A DNA stretch of 64,000 nt, taken from positions 186,001 to 250,000 of the forward strand of contig OZ223193.1 in NCBI GenBank assembly GCA_965140355.1, read 5' to 3'. Made by a program: the position numbers and the translations under genes. Positions 1 through 9,507 of the stretch are shown one piece after another (within the stretch, counting starts at the first letter, position 1; every line of letters starts with the position of its first letter). The notes beneath the pieces were generated by a model. It made no database searches. It worked only from the letters and a program-made list of their open reading frames with translations, and was not told the origin of the DNA. This stretch comes from Acetobacterium sp965140355 (GTDB lineage: Bacteria > Bacillota > Clostridia > Eubacteriales > Eubacteriaceae).

Positions 1-391
1 CGATGGCTTCCCTGGTTTTTCCCCGTAAATATTCGTTAATATCCGGAGGGCCATCCAGACTGATCCCTAAGGATATTTTCATTCGCTTAATTCCGACGGC
101 AATCTCAGGTGTAATACCCGTTCCATTGGTTTGCATCTGAAAAGATACATCATAGCCATTTGACCGCACATACTCATATATCTGGCAGATCAAAGCATAA
201 TTCAACAACGGCTCCCCGCCGGCAAACTGAACTTTCATCGCATAATCTGAAAAATGATCCAGCGTCCGGACGGCCGTCTCAAACGCCATATCCTGTCGCT
301 GATTTGTTGTTCCGGCATAACAATATTTGCAGGACAGATTACATCGACCGGTTGTCCATAAAACAATCAAAATGCGTTGCTTGGCCATCAT
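1..391 (-). CDS. radical SAM protein, N-terminal 130 residues only
   Basis: The reading frame starts at ATG 391 (a second ATG follows directly) and stays open to the window edge, so only the N-terminal part is visible. Residues about 17-26 read CNLSCKYCYA, the CxxxCxxC motif that binds the 4Fe-4S cluster of radical SAM enzymes. A GGEPLLN segment follows, the usual SAM-binding GGE motif, and further on SLDGPP, typical of SPASM/anaerobic sulfatase-maturase-like members. The start lies 8 bp after the stop of the ChlI-like gene, so it is probably the last visible gene of the corrinoid operon. The substrate cannot be told from this fragment; a role in tetrapyrrole or metal-chelation chemistry is inferred from position only. 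Confidence 0.85.
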   Translation of the reverse strand, partial: MMAKQRILIVLWTTGRCNLSCKYCYAGTTNQRQDMAFETAVRTLDHFSDYAMKVQFAGGEPLLNYALICQIYEYVRSNGYDVSFQMQTNGTGITPEIAVGIKRMKISLGISLDGPPDINEYLRGKTREAI

Positions 392-399
392 TTTACTTG

Positions 400-1434
400 C
401 TAGCAAATTAAATCATCTACAATTTCTTCAATGCTACCCCGGCTGAACTGGGAATCATCAAAAGGTCGTTTACGCATCCGATGCGGCAGTACATAACCGG
501 CAGCCTCTTTGACATCTTCTTTGGTCACTTCCGCTCGACCATAATAAGCAGCAATGGTCATCGCCGTTTTCATCATAACGATATCGGCGCGATGACCATC
601 AACGCCAAGGGTTGTTGATATCTTTGCGATCGTTTCAAGCAATTGATCATCAAAGGTAACATCTGGCAAAAGTTCAATGGCTTTTTGAATCGTATCCGCC
701 AATGTTGTCTGTTCCTGATTAAATTCCTGATGAAAAGAATCAGATTCTTTTTCAAAATCCAACCGTCTTTTGATGACTTCAACTCGCTGACCAATATCCC
801 CTTCTCCCAAAACATCCACCACTAATCCAAAACGATCCAGAAGCTGGGGCCGCAAGTCCCCTTCCTCAGGATTCATGGTTCCGACTAGGGTAAACTTAGC
901 GGGATGGGTAAATGAAATCCCTTCCCGTTCAATGGTATTCACTCCCATGGCTGCCGAATCCAATAAGATATCGACCACATGATCATCCAGCAGGTTTACC
1001 TCATCAACGTAAAGAATATTCCGGTTTGCCTGAGCCAGAATACCCGGTTCAAAGCGTTTTTCCCCTTTTTTAATTGCATGTTCAATATCAAGCGTTCCGA
1101 CAACGCGATCCTCTGTGGCACTCACTGGTAAGTCAATTACCTTCATTTTTGTTTGAACCGTATTGACTTTCTCACTTTTAATTTTTTCCAAACAATCTGA
1201 GCAAGCCTGATCCGTATTAGATGGATCACATGAAAATTTACAGGCTTCGACCTGATCCCGTTCCGGTAATAGATCTGCTAGGGCTCGTACGGCCGTTGAC
1301 TTGGCAGTTCCCTTTTCGCCGCGGATCAATACCCCGCCCAATGACGGATTAATAACATTGAGAATCAGTGCCAGCTTCATTTTTTCCTGTCCGACGATGG
1401 CTGTAAATGGGTAAATTTTGATATTCTTTTTCAT
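400..1434 (-). CDS. ChlI/BchI-like AAA+ chelatase subunit
   Basis: A 344-residue AAA+ ATPase of the magnesium/cobalt chelatase I-subunit family. Walker A GEKGTAKST sits at residues 39-47, and a Walker B-like YVDEVNLLDD and the family signature GTMNPEEGDLRPQLLDRFG follow. In this family the I subunit forms a hexameric ring with the D subunit and drives ATP-dependent metal insertion by the large H/CobN subunit. Four cysteines (65, 69, 78, 81) sit in a short insertion and could bind a metal or Fe-S cluster. The gene follows the ChlD-like gene by about 40 bp and the CobN-like gene beyond it, so all three subunits of one chelatase are encoded together. Whether the metal is cobalt or something else is inference; the B12-riboswitch context favours cobalt. 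Confidence 0.9.
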   Translation of the reverse strand: MKKNIKIYPFTAIVGQEKMKLALILNVINPSLGGVLIRGEKGTAKSTAVRALADLLPERDQVEACKFSCDPSNTDQACSDCLEKIKSEKVNTVQTKMKVIDLPVSATEDRVVGTLDIEHAIKKGEKRFEPGILAQANRNILYVDEVNLLDDHVVDILLDSAAMGVNTIEREGISFTHPAKFTLVGTMNPEEGDLRPQLLDRFGLVVDVLGEGDIGQRVEVIKRRLDFEKESDSFHQEFNQEQTTLADTIQKAIELLPDVTFDDQLLETIAKISTTLGVDGHRADIVMMKTAMTIAAYYGRAEVTKEDVKEAAGYVLPHRMRKRPFDDSQFSRGSIEEIVDDLIC

Positions 1435-1476
1435 TTTTTTTCCTTTTCTTATTCGATAATTTTGTATCTAATCACA

Positions 1477-3417
1477 TCAAAGCGATAATGATACGGCAGT
1501 CATCAGACTATTAGCCTGAAGTTCTTCAATCTGATAGCGGTCAGCATCCATCTGAACGGCCAGTTTTTCGGCCAGATTAAGTTTTATAAAACTCTGATCG
1601 GTATCAATCACAATGGTTTTGATCTTTTCGGCCCGAATTCGACCGGCCGCTTTCATCGCTTCTTCAAAGGCATCTTTCCCTTGATCACTATAAGTAGCCC
1701 GACCATCGGAAATCAGCACAATCACCGGCAACATATCCTTATCTTTAATTTTCCCAGCTTTCACCACTTCAAAGGCCATGTTAAGGCCAGCTGCCAGAGG
1801 TGTTCTTCCGCCGGTCGGCAAAGCTGTCAGTTTCTTTTCTGCCAGTTCGACACTGCGGGTGACTCCCAAAACCAATTCAGCGGAATGATTTTTAAAAACG
1901 ATCATCCCGACTTTATCCCGCTTCTGATAAGCATCGTTAAGCATCGAGATAACGGCTCCTTTAACAGCTTTCATCCTTTTATTGGCACCCATGGAGCCGC
2001 TGGCATCAACGACAAAAATAATGGTATTCCCAGTTCTTTTTTCCCGGATCTTGACCCGGATATCCGATTGATTAATCGCTATGGCCATGCCATTTTTTTC
2101 GCGGTACCGTTGATAAGGGGCGGCGGTTCGAAGTGTTGCATCAATGGCAATATCCTTGATATCGCCTTTGACCGGACAACGATTTCTGACATATCGTCCC
2201 TGGAGTGATGAGGTTACCATCAGGCTTCGTTTTCCACTTCCTTTTGAAATGGTACCTTTATCAGTTTCCGACATCCACCGGGCAATTTGAAAGATCTGCT
2301 CTGGTGCATCCAAGGTTTCTTCTCCGCCCTGAAAAAAGTCATCCTCCGGCTCAGTTTGATCATTTGCGGGATCTTCCGGCATTTCAGAATCCGACTCCGG
2401 TTCCGGGTTTTCTTCCGGTTCATCGGCCTGATCATTAGTCTGTTCCGATCTATCTTGCGGTTCTTCCGATTCATTACCAGATTCGTTTTGTTCTTGTTCC
2501 TGTTGTTCCTGTTCTTCTTCTGATTCTGGTGACGGTGGCGAAGCTTCCGGCTGATCATTATTTTCCCGAATCCGGTGCGGCAGCGCATATTTAGCCGCTT
2601 CTTTAATATCGTTAATGTTCAGCATTTTTCTGCCATCCATAGCCGCAATGGCTTTCGCTGTTTCGATGATCACCAGTTCTGCCCGATGACCGGCACAATT
2701 GGCTTCATCCACCACCGAGGCGGCCAGCTGCATGGCATTATCCGAAACGACAACCTTACTCAAATCCTCTCTGGCCCGTTCAATCCGATTGCTCATTTCG
2801 ACAATCTGATCCTGCCATTTTTGTTCAAAAGCAAGCGGATTCCGTTCATAGTCGATCCGTCGCCGGACAATTTCAGCCCGAACCCGGGTATCAACTTCCC
2901 CCTTTACTTCAACATACAAACCGAACCGATCCAGAAACTGCGGCCGCAACCCGCCCTCTTCTGGATTCATACTACCGACCAAAACAAAATTTGCGGCATG
3001 TCGATACGACATGCCTTCCCGTTCGATGATATTTTCACCGGATGAAGCCGCTTCCAACAGTGATTTGACCAAGTGGTCACTTAAAAGATTGACCTCATCG
3101 ACATGTAATAAATTACCATCGGCTTTTTTAAGAATCCCAGCTTCAAAACGCCGTTCTCCAAATTTGATGGCATGTTCAAAATCGATGTTACCAAGCAGGC
3201 GATCTTCGGTCGTATTCAGCGGCAGCTCAATCAGTTCGGTATCGGCGGTCAATTTGCAGATTCCTCTGGCTAACGACGATTTTGCCGTTCCTTTTTCACC
3301 ACTAATCAACACGCCGCCGATTTGAGGATTAATTACATTCCATACTAAAGCGTTTTTTATTTCCTCCTGACCCACAACGGCAACAAAAGGAAATACTGTA
3401 TTATTTATCATTTCCAA
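1477..3417 (-). CDS. ChlD/BchD-like chelatase subunit (AAA+ plus VWA)
   Basis: A 646-residue protein with three parts. Residues 1-285 are an AAA+ domain with intact Walker A (GEKGTAKSS, 40-48) and Walker B-like HVDEVN. Residues about 288-375 form a very acidic, Glu/Pro/Gln-rich linker. The C-terminal von Willebrand A domain carries the MIDAS motif DASGSMG at 471-477. This is the layout of the D subunit of Mg/Co chelatases, which bridges the I-subunit ring and the large catalytic subunit. Unlike some BchD/ChlD proteins, the ATPase motifs look complete. It begins 6 bp after the CobN-like gene stop, so translation is probably coupled. Confidence 0.92.
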   Translation of the reverse strand: MEMINNTVFPFVAVVGQEEIKNALVWNVINPQIGGVLISGEKGTAKSSLARGICKLTADTELIELPLNTTEDRLLGNIDFEHAIKFGERRFEAGILKKADGNLLHVDEVNLLSDHLVKSLLEAASSGENIIEREGMSYRHAANFVLVGSMNPEEGGLRPQFLDRFGLYVEVKGEVDTRVRAEIVRRRIDYERNPLAFEQKWQDQIVEMSNRIERAREDLSKVVVSDNAMQLAASVVDEANCAGHRAELVIIETAKAIAAMDGRKMLNINDIKEAAKYALPHRIRENNDQPEASPPSPESEEEQEQQEQEQNESGNESEEPQDRSEQTNDQADEPEENPEPESDSEMPEDPANDQTEPEDDFFQGGEETLDAPEQIFQIARWMSETDKGTISKGSGKRSLMVTSSLQGRYVRNRCPVKGDIKDIAIDATLRTAAPYQRYREKNGMAIAINQSDIRVKIREKRTGNTIIFVVDASGSMGANKRMKAVKGAVISMLNDAYQKRDKVGMIVFKNHSAELVLGVTRSVELAEKKLTALPTGGRTPLAAGLNMAFEVVKAGKIKDKDMLPVIVLISDGRATYSDQGKDAFEEAMKAAGRIRAEKIKTIVIDTDQSFIKLNLAEKLAVQMDADRYQIEELQANSLMTAVSLSL

Positions 3418-3423
3418 CTCCTC

Positions 3424-6400
3424 TTAACCAAGTGATTCCAGATTACCTTCCATTTCGAGGTAGATTTTTTTCAGCTTCTCCACACTTTCTTCGGAAGCAT
3501 TCCACATACCCCGCTGATTCGCTTCCAATAACCGCTCGGCCACGTTCTGCAAGGCCCAGGGATTGACTTCCTTCATCCAGTCCGTGGTTTCTTTATCAAA
3601 AGCATAACGATTGGCAATGGCATCATACATCCAGTCATCAATGACATTGGTGGTAGCATCCCAGCCAAAGGTAATATCGACCATCGCCGAAATTTGTTTG
3701 GCCCCTCGATAACCATGGTTTTTCAAACCCTCAATCCATTTGGGATTATTAACCCGGGTCCGCATGACCCGGGAGGCTTCTTCATGAAGACTCAGGGTTT
3801 CGATATGATCGGTGTCCGAGGTGCTGGGCACATAGGCCGGTTTCTGGGAACCACTATGGGTCGTAATGGCTGCGACCATGCCGCCAAAATAATTATAGAA
3901 ATCGTCACTGTCGAGCATATCCACTTCCCGGGTGGATTCGTTCTTCACGGCGACATTGATCTTGCTGAATCGTCGGGTAAAGACCTCGGGCATTTTTTCA
4001 CCATGGACATCCTTGCCATAGGCATGACAGCCCCAGGTGGTGTAGACAGTCCCCAGATCGGTGACATCATTCCATTTCTGGCTTTCAACGACGTTTTTGG
4101 TGCCGGCCCCGTAAGCTCCCGGTGGATCGCCAAAAACCCGCAGCAGCGACTGGCGCTCGGCCTGTTCCAGCGAAATGCCCTGGCTAACCAGTTCGGCCAC
4201 CTCTTCTCTGACATGCTTACGGATATAGTTCATCTCATCCGGTTCATCCAGAGCCGCCACTAAATTGACGGCATCCTCAACTCGTTCGATCAGGTTCGGG
4301 AAGGCATCCCGAAACAGTCCGGTGATCCGTAGCGTCACATCGATTCGGGGTCGTCCCAGTTCGTTAAGAGGAATCGCTTCAACCCCAATCACCCGGTCGG
4401 TATTCCCCAGCCAGACCGGTCGGGTTCCCAACAGATAAAAGGTTTCGGAAATATCATCGCCATAGGTTCGCATCGATTCGGTAGCATAGACCAGCATTGA
4501 GACACTTTCCGGATACTTGCCCTCGTCTTTCTGATAACGTTCCATCAGCTGATTACCAAGTACCTGTCCGATTTCCCAGGAAGGCCGGGATGGCATCGCA
4601 CCCGGATCAACGGAATAAAAATTTCTACCAGTGGGCAAAATCCGGGCATTGCCGCGGGTCGGGGCACCCGATGGCCCCGGCGGAATAAAGCGGCCTTCAA
4701 TCCCATCGATAAAATGATCCATCTCATCGGTAATCCGCATCACCCGAGGTCTGACAAATGTACAAACATACTCCAGCGTCACGCTTAATCGTTTCGTAGA
4801 ATTGGTATTATTGATTTTAAATTTTTCGATAATCGCAGCGACTGACTCCGGATCGTAATCGTTCTGCTCCAGTTCCAGAAAAATAGCCCGTCCCAATTCA
4901 TCGGCTTCTGCCAACAAAATCCCATAAGATTTTCCATCATCGGTAGCTTTATCCGGTTCAGCCAGTAAGGCTTCATGATCCCGCCCCAACAAATCACAAA
5001 CTCCATCCCGCAGCGAGGGGATGTTACCATTACGGTTTCTGACCAACATTTTCAGCATGTTCCTGAATTTATCACCTTTTGGAACCATTCCAAAAATGTG
5101 AAAGCCATCATAAATATCGCAAGCTTGAACGTTTGTCACCCAGGAGTGAAATTCATGGATGCAGCTATCAATATCCGTTTCCATTTGTTCAGTGGTAATG
5201 CCAATATCGTCATGCAGATTCATCTTGATGGCCAATTCCTTGATTTCCTGCTGAATAATCGGCAGCTTTTTGGGATCGGCACTTTGAATATGATAATACT
5301 GTTTCATCAGCTCATCCATCTCCGCCAGTTCATCATAAACGCCGGCTTCAAACATCGATGGCACCATATAATCTAAAAGGGTAGCATAGGTGCGCCGCTT
5401 GGCCTGGGTGCCCTCACCGGGAGCATTAATAATATAGGAATAGAGATGAGGGATGGTACCGATACAGATATCGCTGTAACAGTTTTTGGACAGCCCCACC
5501 TCTTTACCAGGCAGCCATTCGATGGTCCCATGAGTACCGACGTGAATAATCACATCGGCCTCAAATATTTTCTCAACCCAATTGTAAACCCCAATGTACT
5601 GATGGGGACAGGGGATATCGGTGCTGTGGTACATTTCTTCAGCCTTATCTTCAAAGGCTCGCGGCGGCTGCAGTCCGATAAAAACATTACCGTTTAGAAT
5701 CCCGGGAACCAACAACTGATTCTCCACCGCCATAAAGTCCCCCACTGGCTGATCCCAATATTTCACCAGATTTTCCTGAATCCGGGGAATAAACTGATCA
5801 AACCACTGCTGATACTGTTCTTTTTTAACCGTATCGATGCTTTTTTCAAGCATCGTTTCCGGTGAAGACCAGCGACCATCATTTGTCAATCCACTGGTAA
5901 TACGGTCGATAATTTCTTTACCATCCTCAAAATGATAGGCGGTAAAGATCCCCCGCTCCTCCAGCGCATTCATCATCTGATAAACTGAAACTGGCGTATC
6001 CAGTCCGGCGGCGCCGCCGATGTTATCATTTCGGGGCGGATTATTATGAAGAATAATGGCCACCTTCTTTTGGGCATTCTCTTTATGCCGTAATCTGGCC
6101 CAATTATGCGCCAGGGTGACAATCCGGTTAACCCGTTCAGCAATCGGTTGGGAAACCCGTTTCGAACCGAGGGGAGTATCCTCGTTCTCGGTAGTGGCAA
6201 AGGGATAGGCAATCACCTGACCGTCAAACTCCGGTTGAAACACACAAAAACTGAGTGACAGCGGATCAAGACCCCGTACCGACTCATCCCATTCGGCAAA
6301 AGACTGCAAGGTCGTCATCGATTGCAAAACCGGCACCTTAAATAATTCGAAAATACTGGTATCTTTGGGCTTTGAACCATCCCCCGGATCGGACAGAATC

Positions 6401-7173
6401 GTCAAACTGAAGGCCGTCGTATTGATGATGGCATCAACGATCACCTGTCCGTCCTGAATCATACAACGCTCCAGCACATTGCGGATTCCTTCGCACCCCA
6501 AATCGAGATCCGGTAGCATGTCGGAATAGACGCATAGGGGATTGAGACCCTGATCTCTAATCTCGCGTATCAGGGCATCGATATGGGCTAGATTATCTTT
6601 TTGCAAAAGCAACACATTGATAATGACCCCAATGGTGAACTTCCCGTTTTTTTTGATTATATCAAGGTAAGCCGCCTCGTTGCCTGTATCACAATCCGGA
6701 TCATAAATCCCGCTCCATTTCGGCAAATGCGGCGGATCAATCGGATAGCTGCCGCCAGCAAATTGATTAGCAATCCACTTAATCAGATTTTCAAAATTTC
6801 CCACGCTGGTCGATTTAAAATATTTATAAATCGTCCGGAAGTCCTCCGGCATAATGCTACAATCCGGGAAAACCTCACCGACTTCTTCTTCAATGGTGGT
6901 ATTAATAAAAAAAGGTTTTTTCTTTTTAAACTGATTAAAATAAGCATAAAAAGGTTTGAAAAAAGATAGCGAACCATGCAGATTCATAAAAATAAAATCA
7001 GCTTTTTCAGATGCCGTCAGACACCGTTGATAAACCTCAACCTCTTCAAGTTCGGTGGTGTTATAAAGCTCTACCGAAAAAGCCTGGGGATAGTCGTTTT
7101 CTAAATTGACCAGAGCCTCCCTGAAAGTCAGGAAAGGCTCCATGCTGGTCATAATAATTACCAGATTAAGCAT
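3424..7173 (-). CDS. cobN: CobN-like cobaltochelatase/Mg-chelatase H large subunit
   Basis: A protein of about 1249 residues of the CobN/BchH family, the porphyrin- or corrin-binding catalytic subunit of three-component metal chelatases. Typical segments are visible, such as HVGTHGTIEWLPGKE and GPSGAPTRGNARILPTGRNF, and the length suits CobN. ATG 7173 is preferred over the upstream GTG 7182 because AAGGGTG lies about 7 bases ahead of it. It sits between the btuF-like gene and the ChlD-like gene in a riboswitch-led operon. CobN normally belongs to the late-cobalt aerobic route, which is odd for a probable anaerobe. The partner subunits are ChlID-like rather than CobST. The precise substrate (hydrogenobyrinate diamide, another tetrapyrrole, or a salvaged metal-free corrinoid) is not settled by sequence. 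Confidence 0.9.
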   Translation of the reverse strand: MLNLVIIMTSMEPFLTFREALVNLENDYPQAFSVELYNTTELEEVEVYQRCLTASEKADFIFMNLHGSLSFFKPFYAYFNQFKKKKPFFINTTIEEEVGEVFPDCSIMPEDFRTIYKYFKSTSVGNFENLIKWIANQFAGGSYPIDPPHLPKWSGIYDPDCDTGNEAAYLDIIKKNGKFTIGVIINVLLLQKDNLAHIDALIREIRDQGLNPLCVYSDMLPDLDLGCEGIRNVLERCMIQDGQVIVDAIINTTAFSLTILSDPGDGSKPKDTSIFELFKVPVLQSMTTLQSFAEWDESVRGLDPLSLSFCVFQPEFDGQVIAYPFATTENEDTPLGSKRVSQPIAERVNRIVTLAHNWARLRHKENAQKKVAIILHNNPPRNDNIGGAAGLDTPVSVYQMMNALEERGIFTAYHFEDGKEIIDRITSGLTNDGRWSSPETMLEKSIDTVKKEQYQQWFDQFIPRIQENLVKYWDQPVGDFMAVENQLLVPGILNGNVFIGLQPPRAFEDKAEEMYHSTDIPCPHQYIGVYNWVEKIFEADVIIHVGTHGTIEWLPGKEVGLSKNCYSDICIGTIPHLYSYIINAPGEGTQAKRRTYATLLDYMVPSMFEAGVYDELAEMDELMKQYYHIQSADPKKLPIIQQEIKELAIKMNLHDDIGITTEQMETDIDSCIHEFHSWVTNVQACDIYDGFHIFGMVPKGDKFRNMLKMLVRNRNGNIPSLRDGVCDLLGRDHEALLAEPDKATDDGKSYGILLAEADELGRAIFLELEQNDYDPESVAAIIEKFKINNTNSTKRLSVTLEYVCTFVRPRVMRITDEMDHFIDGIEGRFIPPGPSGAPTRGNARILPTGRNFYSVDPGAMPSRPSWEIGQVLGNQLMERYQKDEGKYPESVSMLVYATESMRTYGDDISETFYLLGTRPVWLGNTDRVIGVEAIPLNELGRPRIDVTLRITGLFRDAFPNLIERVEDAVNLVAALDEPDEMNYIRKHVREEVAELVSQGISLEQAERQSLLRVFGDPPGAYGAGTKNVVESQKWNDVTDLGTVYTTWGCHAYGKDVHGEKMPEVFTRRFSKINVAVKNESTREVDMLDSDDFYNYFGGMVAAITTHSGSQKPAYVPSTSDTDHIETLSLHEEASRVMRTRVNNPKWIEGLKNHGYRGAKQISAMVDITFGWDATTNVIDDWMYDAIANRYAFDKETTDWMKEVNPWALQNVAERLLEANQRGMWNASEESVEKLKKIYLEMEGNLESLG

Positions 7174-7184
7174 CAGTTTCACCC

Positions 7185-8360
7185 TTACTTAGCTACGGCC
7201 GGCATATTAACAAACTGCGTGACCTCATAATCCGGGTACAGCTCAGGATGAAAAATCGCCGCCAAATCGAGGTATTTCTGATCGATGGTATGATAAGTCG
7301 ACCAGAAATTATCCGTAATCTGCCAGACATTACCACTGCTATAAATCGGCAGATCCGCTACTATCGGCACCTGATCGGTAATCGATTTAATATCTGGCCC
7401 ATACTTTGGCATCCCAGAGTTAATATAATAATCAGCCTTAGAAACCCGACTGTAAAACTCTTCCGGAGTTAAAACAGAGACACTGTCTTTGCCAACCCCA
7501 ATATCATCAAAAAGGTATTCACCACCAGCATCACGAACCATTTGCGCGGCTTTCGACCCGGCATTCTGAACATAAATTTTTCCGGATGAAATAATTGCCC
7601 AGGCCACTTTGGGTTTTTCAGCATTTTCTACCTTAGCTTTCATTTCATCAATGCGTTTCATGGCCGTATCATAATACTCAGTGGCTTCTTTTTCCAGATT
7701 ATAAAAAGCCGAATAGAATTTCATCCATTCCATGGTTCCCCGATAATCCGCTTCGGTACTGGATGAATCATAAAGATAGGGAATATTATTCTGGGTCAGC
7801 ATCTCCATCAATTTCTGTTGTTCGCTACCCATCCCTGTCGCGGTAAAGACAATTTTAGGATTTAATGATTGAATGATTTCATAATCATAACTGCTGCTGG
7901 TGGCTGAATTGGAACCGATATCCTTGATCTTGCCCTCTAACATTCGGTTTTTCATCGCATCCAAATCCCATTCATCGGCCTTCATCCGAACACCGACGAT
8001 ACTGTCAAACAGGGTTTCGTCATCAAAAGCCCGTAAAAAGCCAACCTGAGTGGTACTGGTGTAGATGGCATCATCAATGGGAATGGTAATTGCCGGCAGA
8101 TCCTTATATTCTGCTGGTGCTTCCTGACCTTTTTGCAGCAATAACATCTGTTTACCTTCACCATCGGTAACAATCTTGTTATTGTTATCCAGATATTCGA
8201 TGTTAAAATTCTTAGCATACTGCAATTTAATGGTATTCCCATTCTCGCTTTTGTAACTCTTGTCACTCGACTGACAACCCGTCAGTCCTGCCATTGTTGT
8301 CATTGCCATGACCGCTGTGATCGCAATCACCGCTAACCGTTTAAACTGTCTTTTCATCAC
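7185..8360 (-). CDS. corrinoid/iron-complex ABC substrate-binding lipoprotein (BtuF-like)
   Basis: A 391-residue extracytoplasmic solute-binding protein. The N-terminus has a basic start, a hydrophobic core and a lipobox (LTGC), so it should be lipid-anchored outside the membrane. The body has the Fe3+-siderophore/vitamin B12 class III binding-protein pattern, including conserved DxIVGVR-like and AGGEYLFDDIG segments. GTG 8360 is the likely start, with AAGGAG 9 bases upstream, so the gene overlaps the end of the cbiZ-like gene. It belongs with the FecCD-type permease and ATPase of the same operon. The corrinoid ligand is inferred from the cobalamin riboswitch and CbiZ neighbour. Confidence 0.88.
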   Translation of the reverse strand: MMKRQFKRLAVIAITAVMAMTTMAGLTGCQSSDKSYKSENGNTIKLQYAKNFNIEYLDNNNKIVTDGEGKQMLLLQKGQEAPAEYKDLPAITIPIDDAIYTSTTQVGFLRAFDDETLFDSIVGVRMKADEWDLDAMKNRMLEGKIKDIGSNSATSSSYDYEIIQSLNPKIVFTATGMGSEQQKLMEMLTQNNIPYLYDSSSTEADYRGTMEWMKFYSAFYNLEKEATEYYDTAMKRIDEMKAKVENAEKPKVAWAIISSGKIYVQNAGSKAAQMVRDAGGEYLFDDIGVGKDSVSVLTPEEFYSRVSKADYYINSGMPKYGPDIKSITDQVPIVADLPIYSSGNVWQITDNFWSTYHTIDQKYLDLAAIFHPELYPDYEVTQFVNMPAVAK

Positions 8361-9507
8361 TACTCTTTTCTCCTTCTGAGTTAAAATTTATTTCTTTTGC
8401 CATGACCATTTCAGAAAGGGTCGTCACAAAATAATTTACCATTTTTTGAATCACTACTTCTGCAGATTCATACGCTTTGATCGATTGTTCACGATTAACT
8501 GTCTGCCCTTTGGCAATCTGCTTAAGAATGATTTTCCCGCTATTAATAGCTTCCACGCCAGACAATAAACCCCAACCCAACTGATCCAACAGATGCACAT
8601 AGAGGGAAGTCCAGGTTACCAGCTCATCCTCCTGATCCAACCGATGAAGACGGTCGATCCATTCGGGAAAGTGACGTTGACCTTCCGGACTGAGTTCATT
8701 AAATTTTTTGAAAAAGGTTCCCTCAGTAACCCCATAACGTTTCATTCGCGCTAAGATTCGATGTTGAGTAAGCGGGTTTAAGGCCATATGCGCGTTAAGG
8801 GATTCTTTGACCGTATCCCGGACCAATCGCCCGATCAGTTCTCCCAGCTTACCATGCTTGCCAGCATAGGTCAGTTGGTTAGTCGACTCACTATCACAAA
8901 TAATCATCAAGTTATCAGTCCCTGATCCGGTAGCGATGCCGGTTGAGTAAAGGCTGCCAGCCATCAGTTCCTGACAGGCGGCCGTTTTAGCCTCTGTCGC
9001 TGTCACCATCGCCCGGGCCATGCAACCCGGCGTCATATTGCCACTGACAAAGACCATACTATTAATCGTTCCCGGTCTTAAATTGACATACTCGCCATTT
9101 TTTTCATAGCTGGTCGCTTTTTCACCAATGCGACCACCATTGACTTCCAGACTGGCCGTGGTAATGGCCGTCACGGTCAGGATATCATAGGTTTCACTTT
9201 TAATGGCCGCACTTTCCATGGCCACAATGGTCGCCATCCGGGCCACTGTGGCCGGATCTAACCCCAACTCCTCCCGAATAAAGGTCTGCATTTTTTCCTG
9301 CTGGCCAGGTTCCATGTGTTCGCACAACCGTCCCGGACCAGGGTTGACATCCTGATTAAATACCGCGGTTAAATTTTCCTGATAACCGCCGTGCTCCATG
9401 GCGGTGCTGATCACCTTTCGCGGTCCGGCAAAGGGTACCACCAGACAGCGGTGATAACGATGGATCGGATCGCCGGTTGCCGTTATCCCCAACATCATCT
9501 TCAACAC
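8341..9507 (-). CDS. cbiZ: adenosylcobinamide amidohydrolase CbiZ-like
   Basis: A 388-residue protein with the CbiZ pattern: an N-terminal segment around MEHGGYQENLTAVFNQD, then VTAITTASLEVNGGRIG, and a C-terminal ATGSGTDNLMII followed by YAGKHGKLGELIG. CbiZ cleaves the aminopropanol arm of adenosylcobinamide or pseudocobalamin to give adenosylcobyric acid, allowing salvaged corrinoids to be rebuilt with a new lower ligand. The gene overlaps the end of the ATPase gene by 7 bp and the start of the btuF-like gene, which fits a corrinoid uptake-and-remodelling operon. It is longer than minimal CbiZ domains: about 125 C-terminal residues beyond the recognisable part have no function I can name. 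Confidence 0.88.
   Translation of the reverse strand: MLKMMLGITATGDPIHRYHRCLVVPFAGPRKVISTAMEHGGYQENLTAVFNQDVNPGPGRLCEHMEPGQQEKMQTFIREELGLDPATVARMATIVAMESAAIKSETYDILTVTAITTASLEVNGGRIGEKATSYEKNGEYVNLRPGTINSMVFVSGNMTPGCMARAMVTATEAKTAACQELMAGSLYSTGIATGSGTDNLMIICDSESTNQLTYAGKHGKLGELIGRLVRDTVKESLNAHMALNPLTQHRILARMKRYGVTEGTFFKKFNELSPEGQRHFPEWIDRLHRLDQEDELVTWTSLYVHLLDQLGWGLLSGVEAINSGKIILKQIAKGQTVNREQSIKAYESAEVVIQKMVNYFVTTLSEMVMAKEINFNSEGEKSSDEKTV

Noticed and set aside
1681..2523. Several long plus-strand ORFs opposite the ChlD-like gene
   Set aside because: They are antisense shadows of a clear gene; composition follows the acidic linker of ChlD and no ribosome sites fit.
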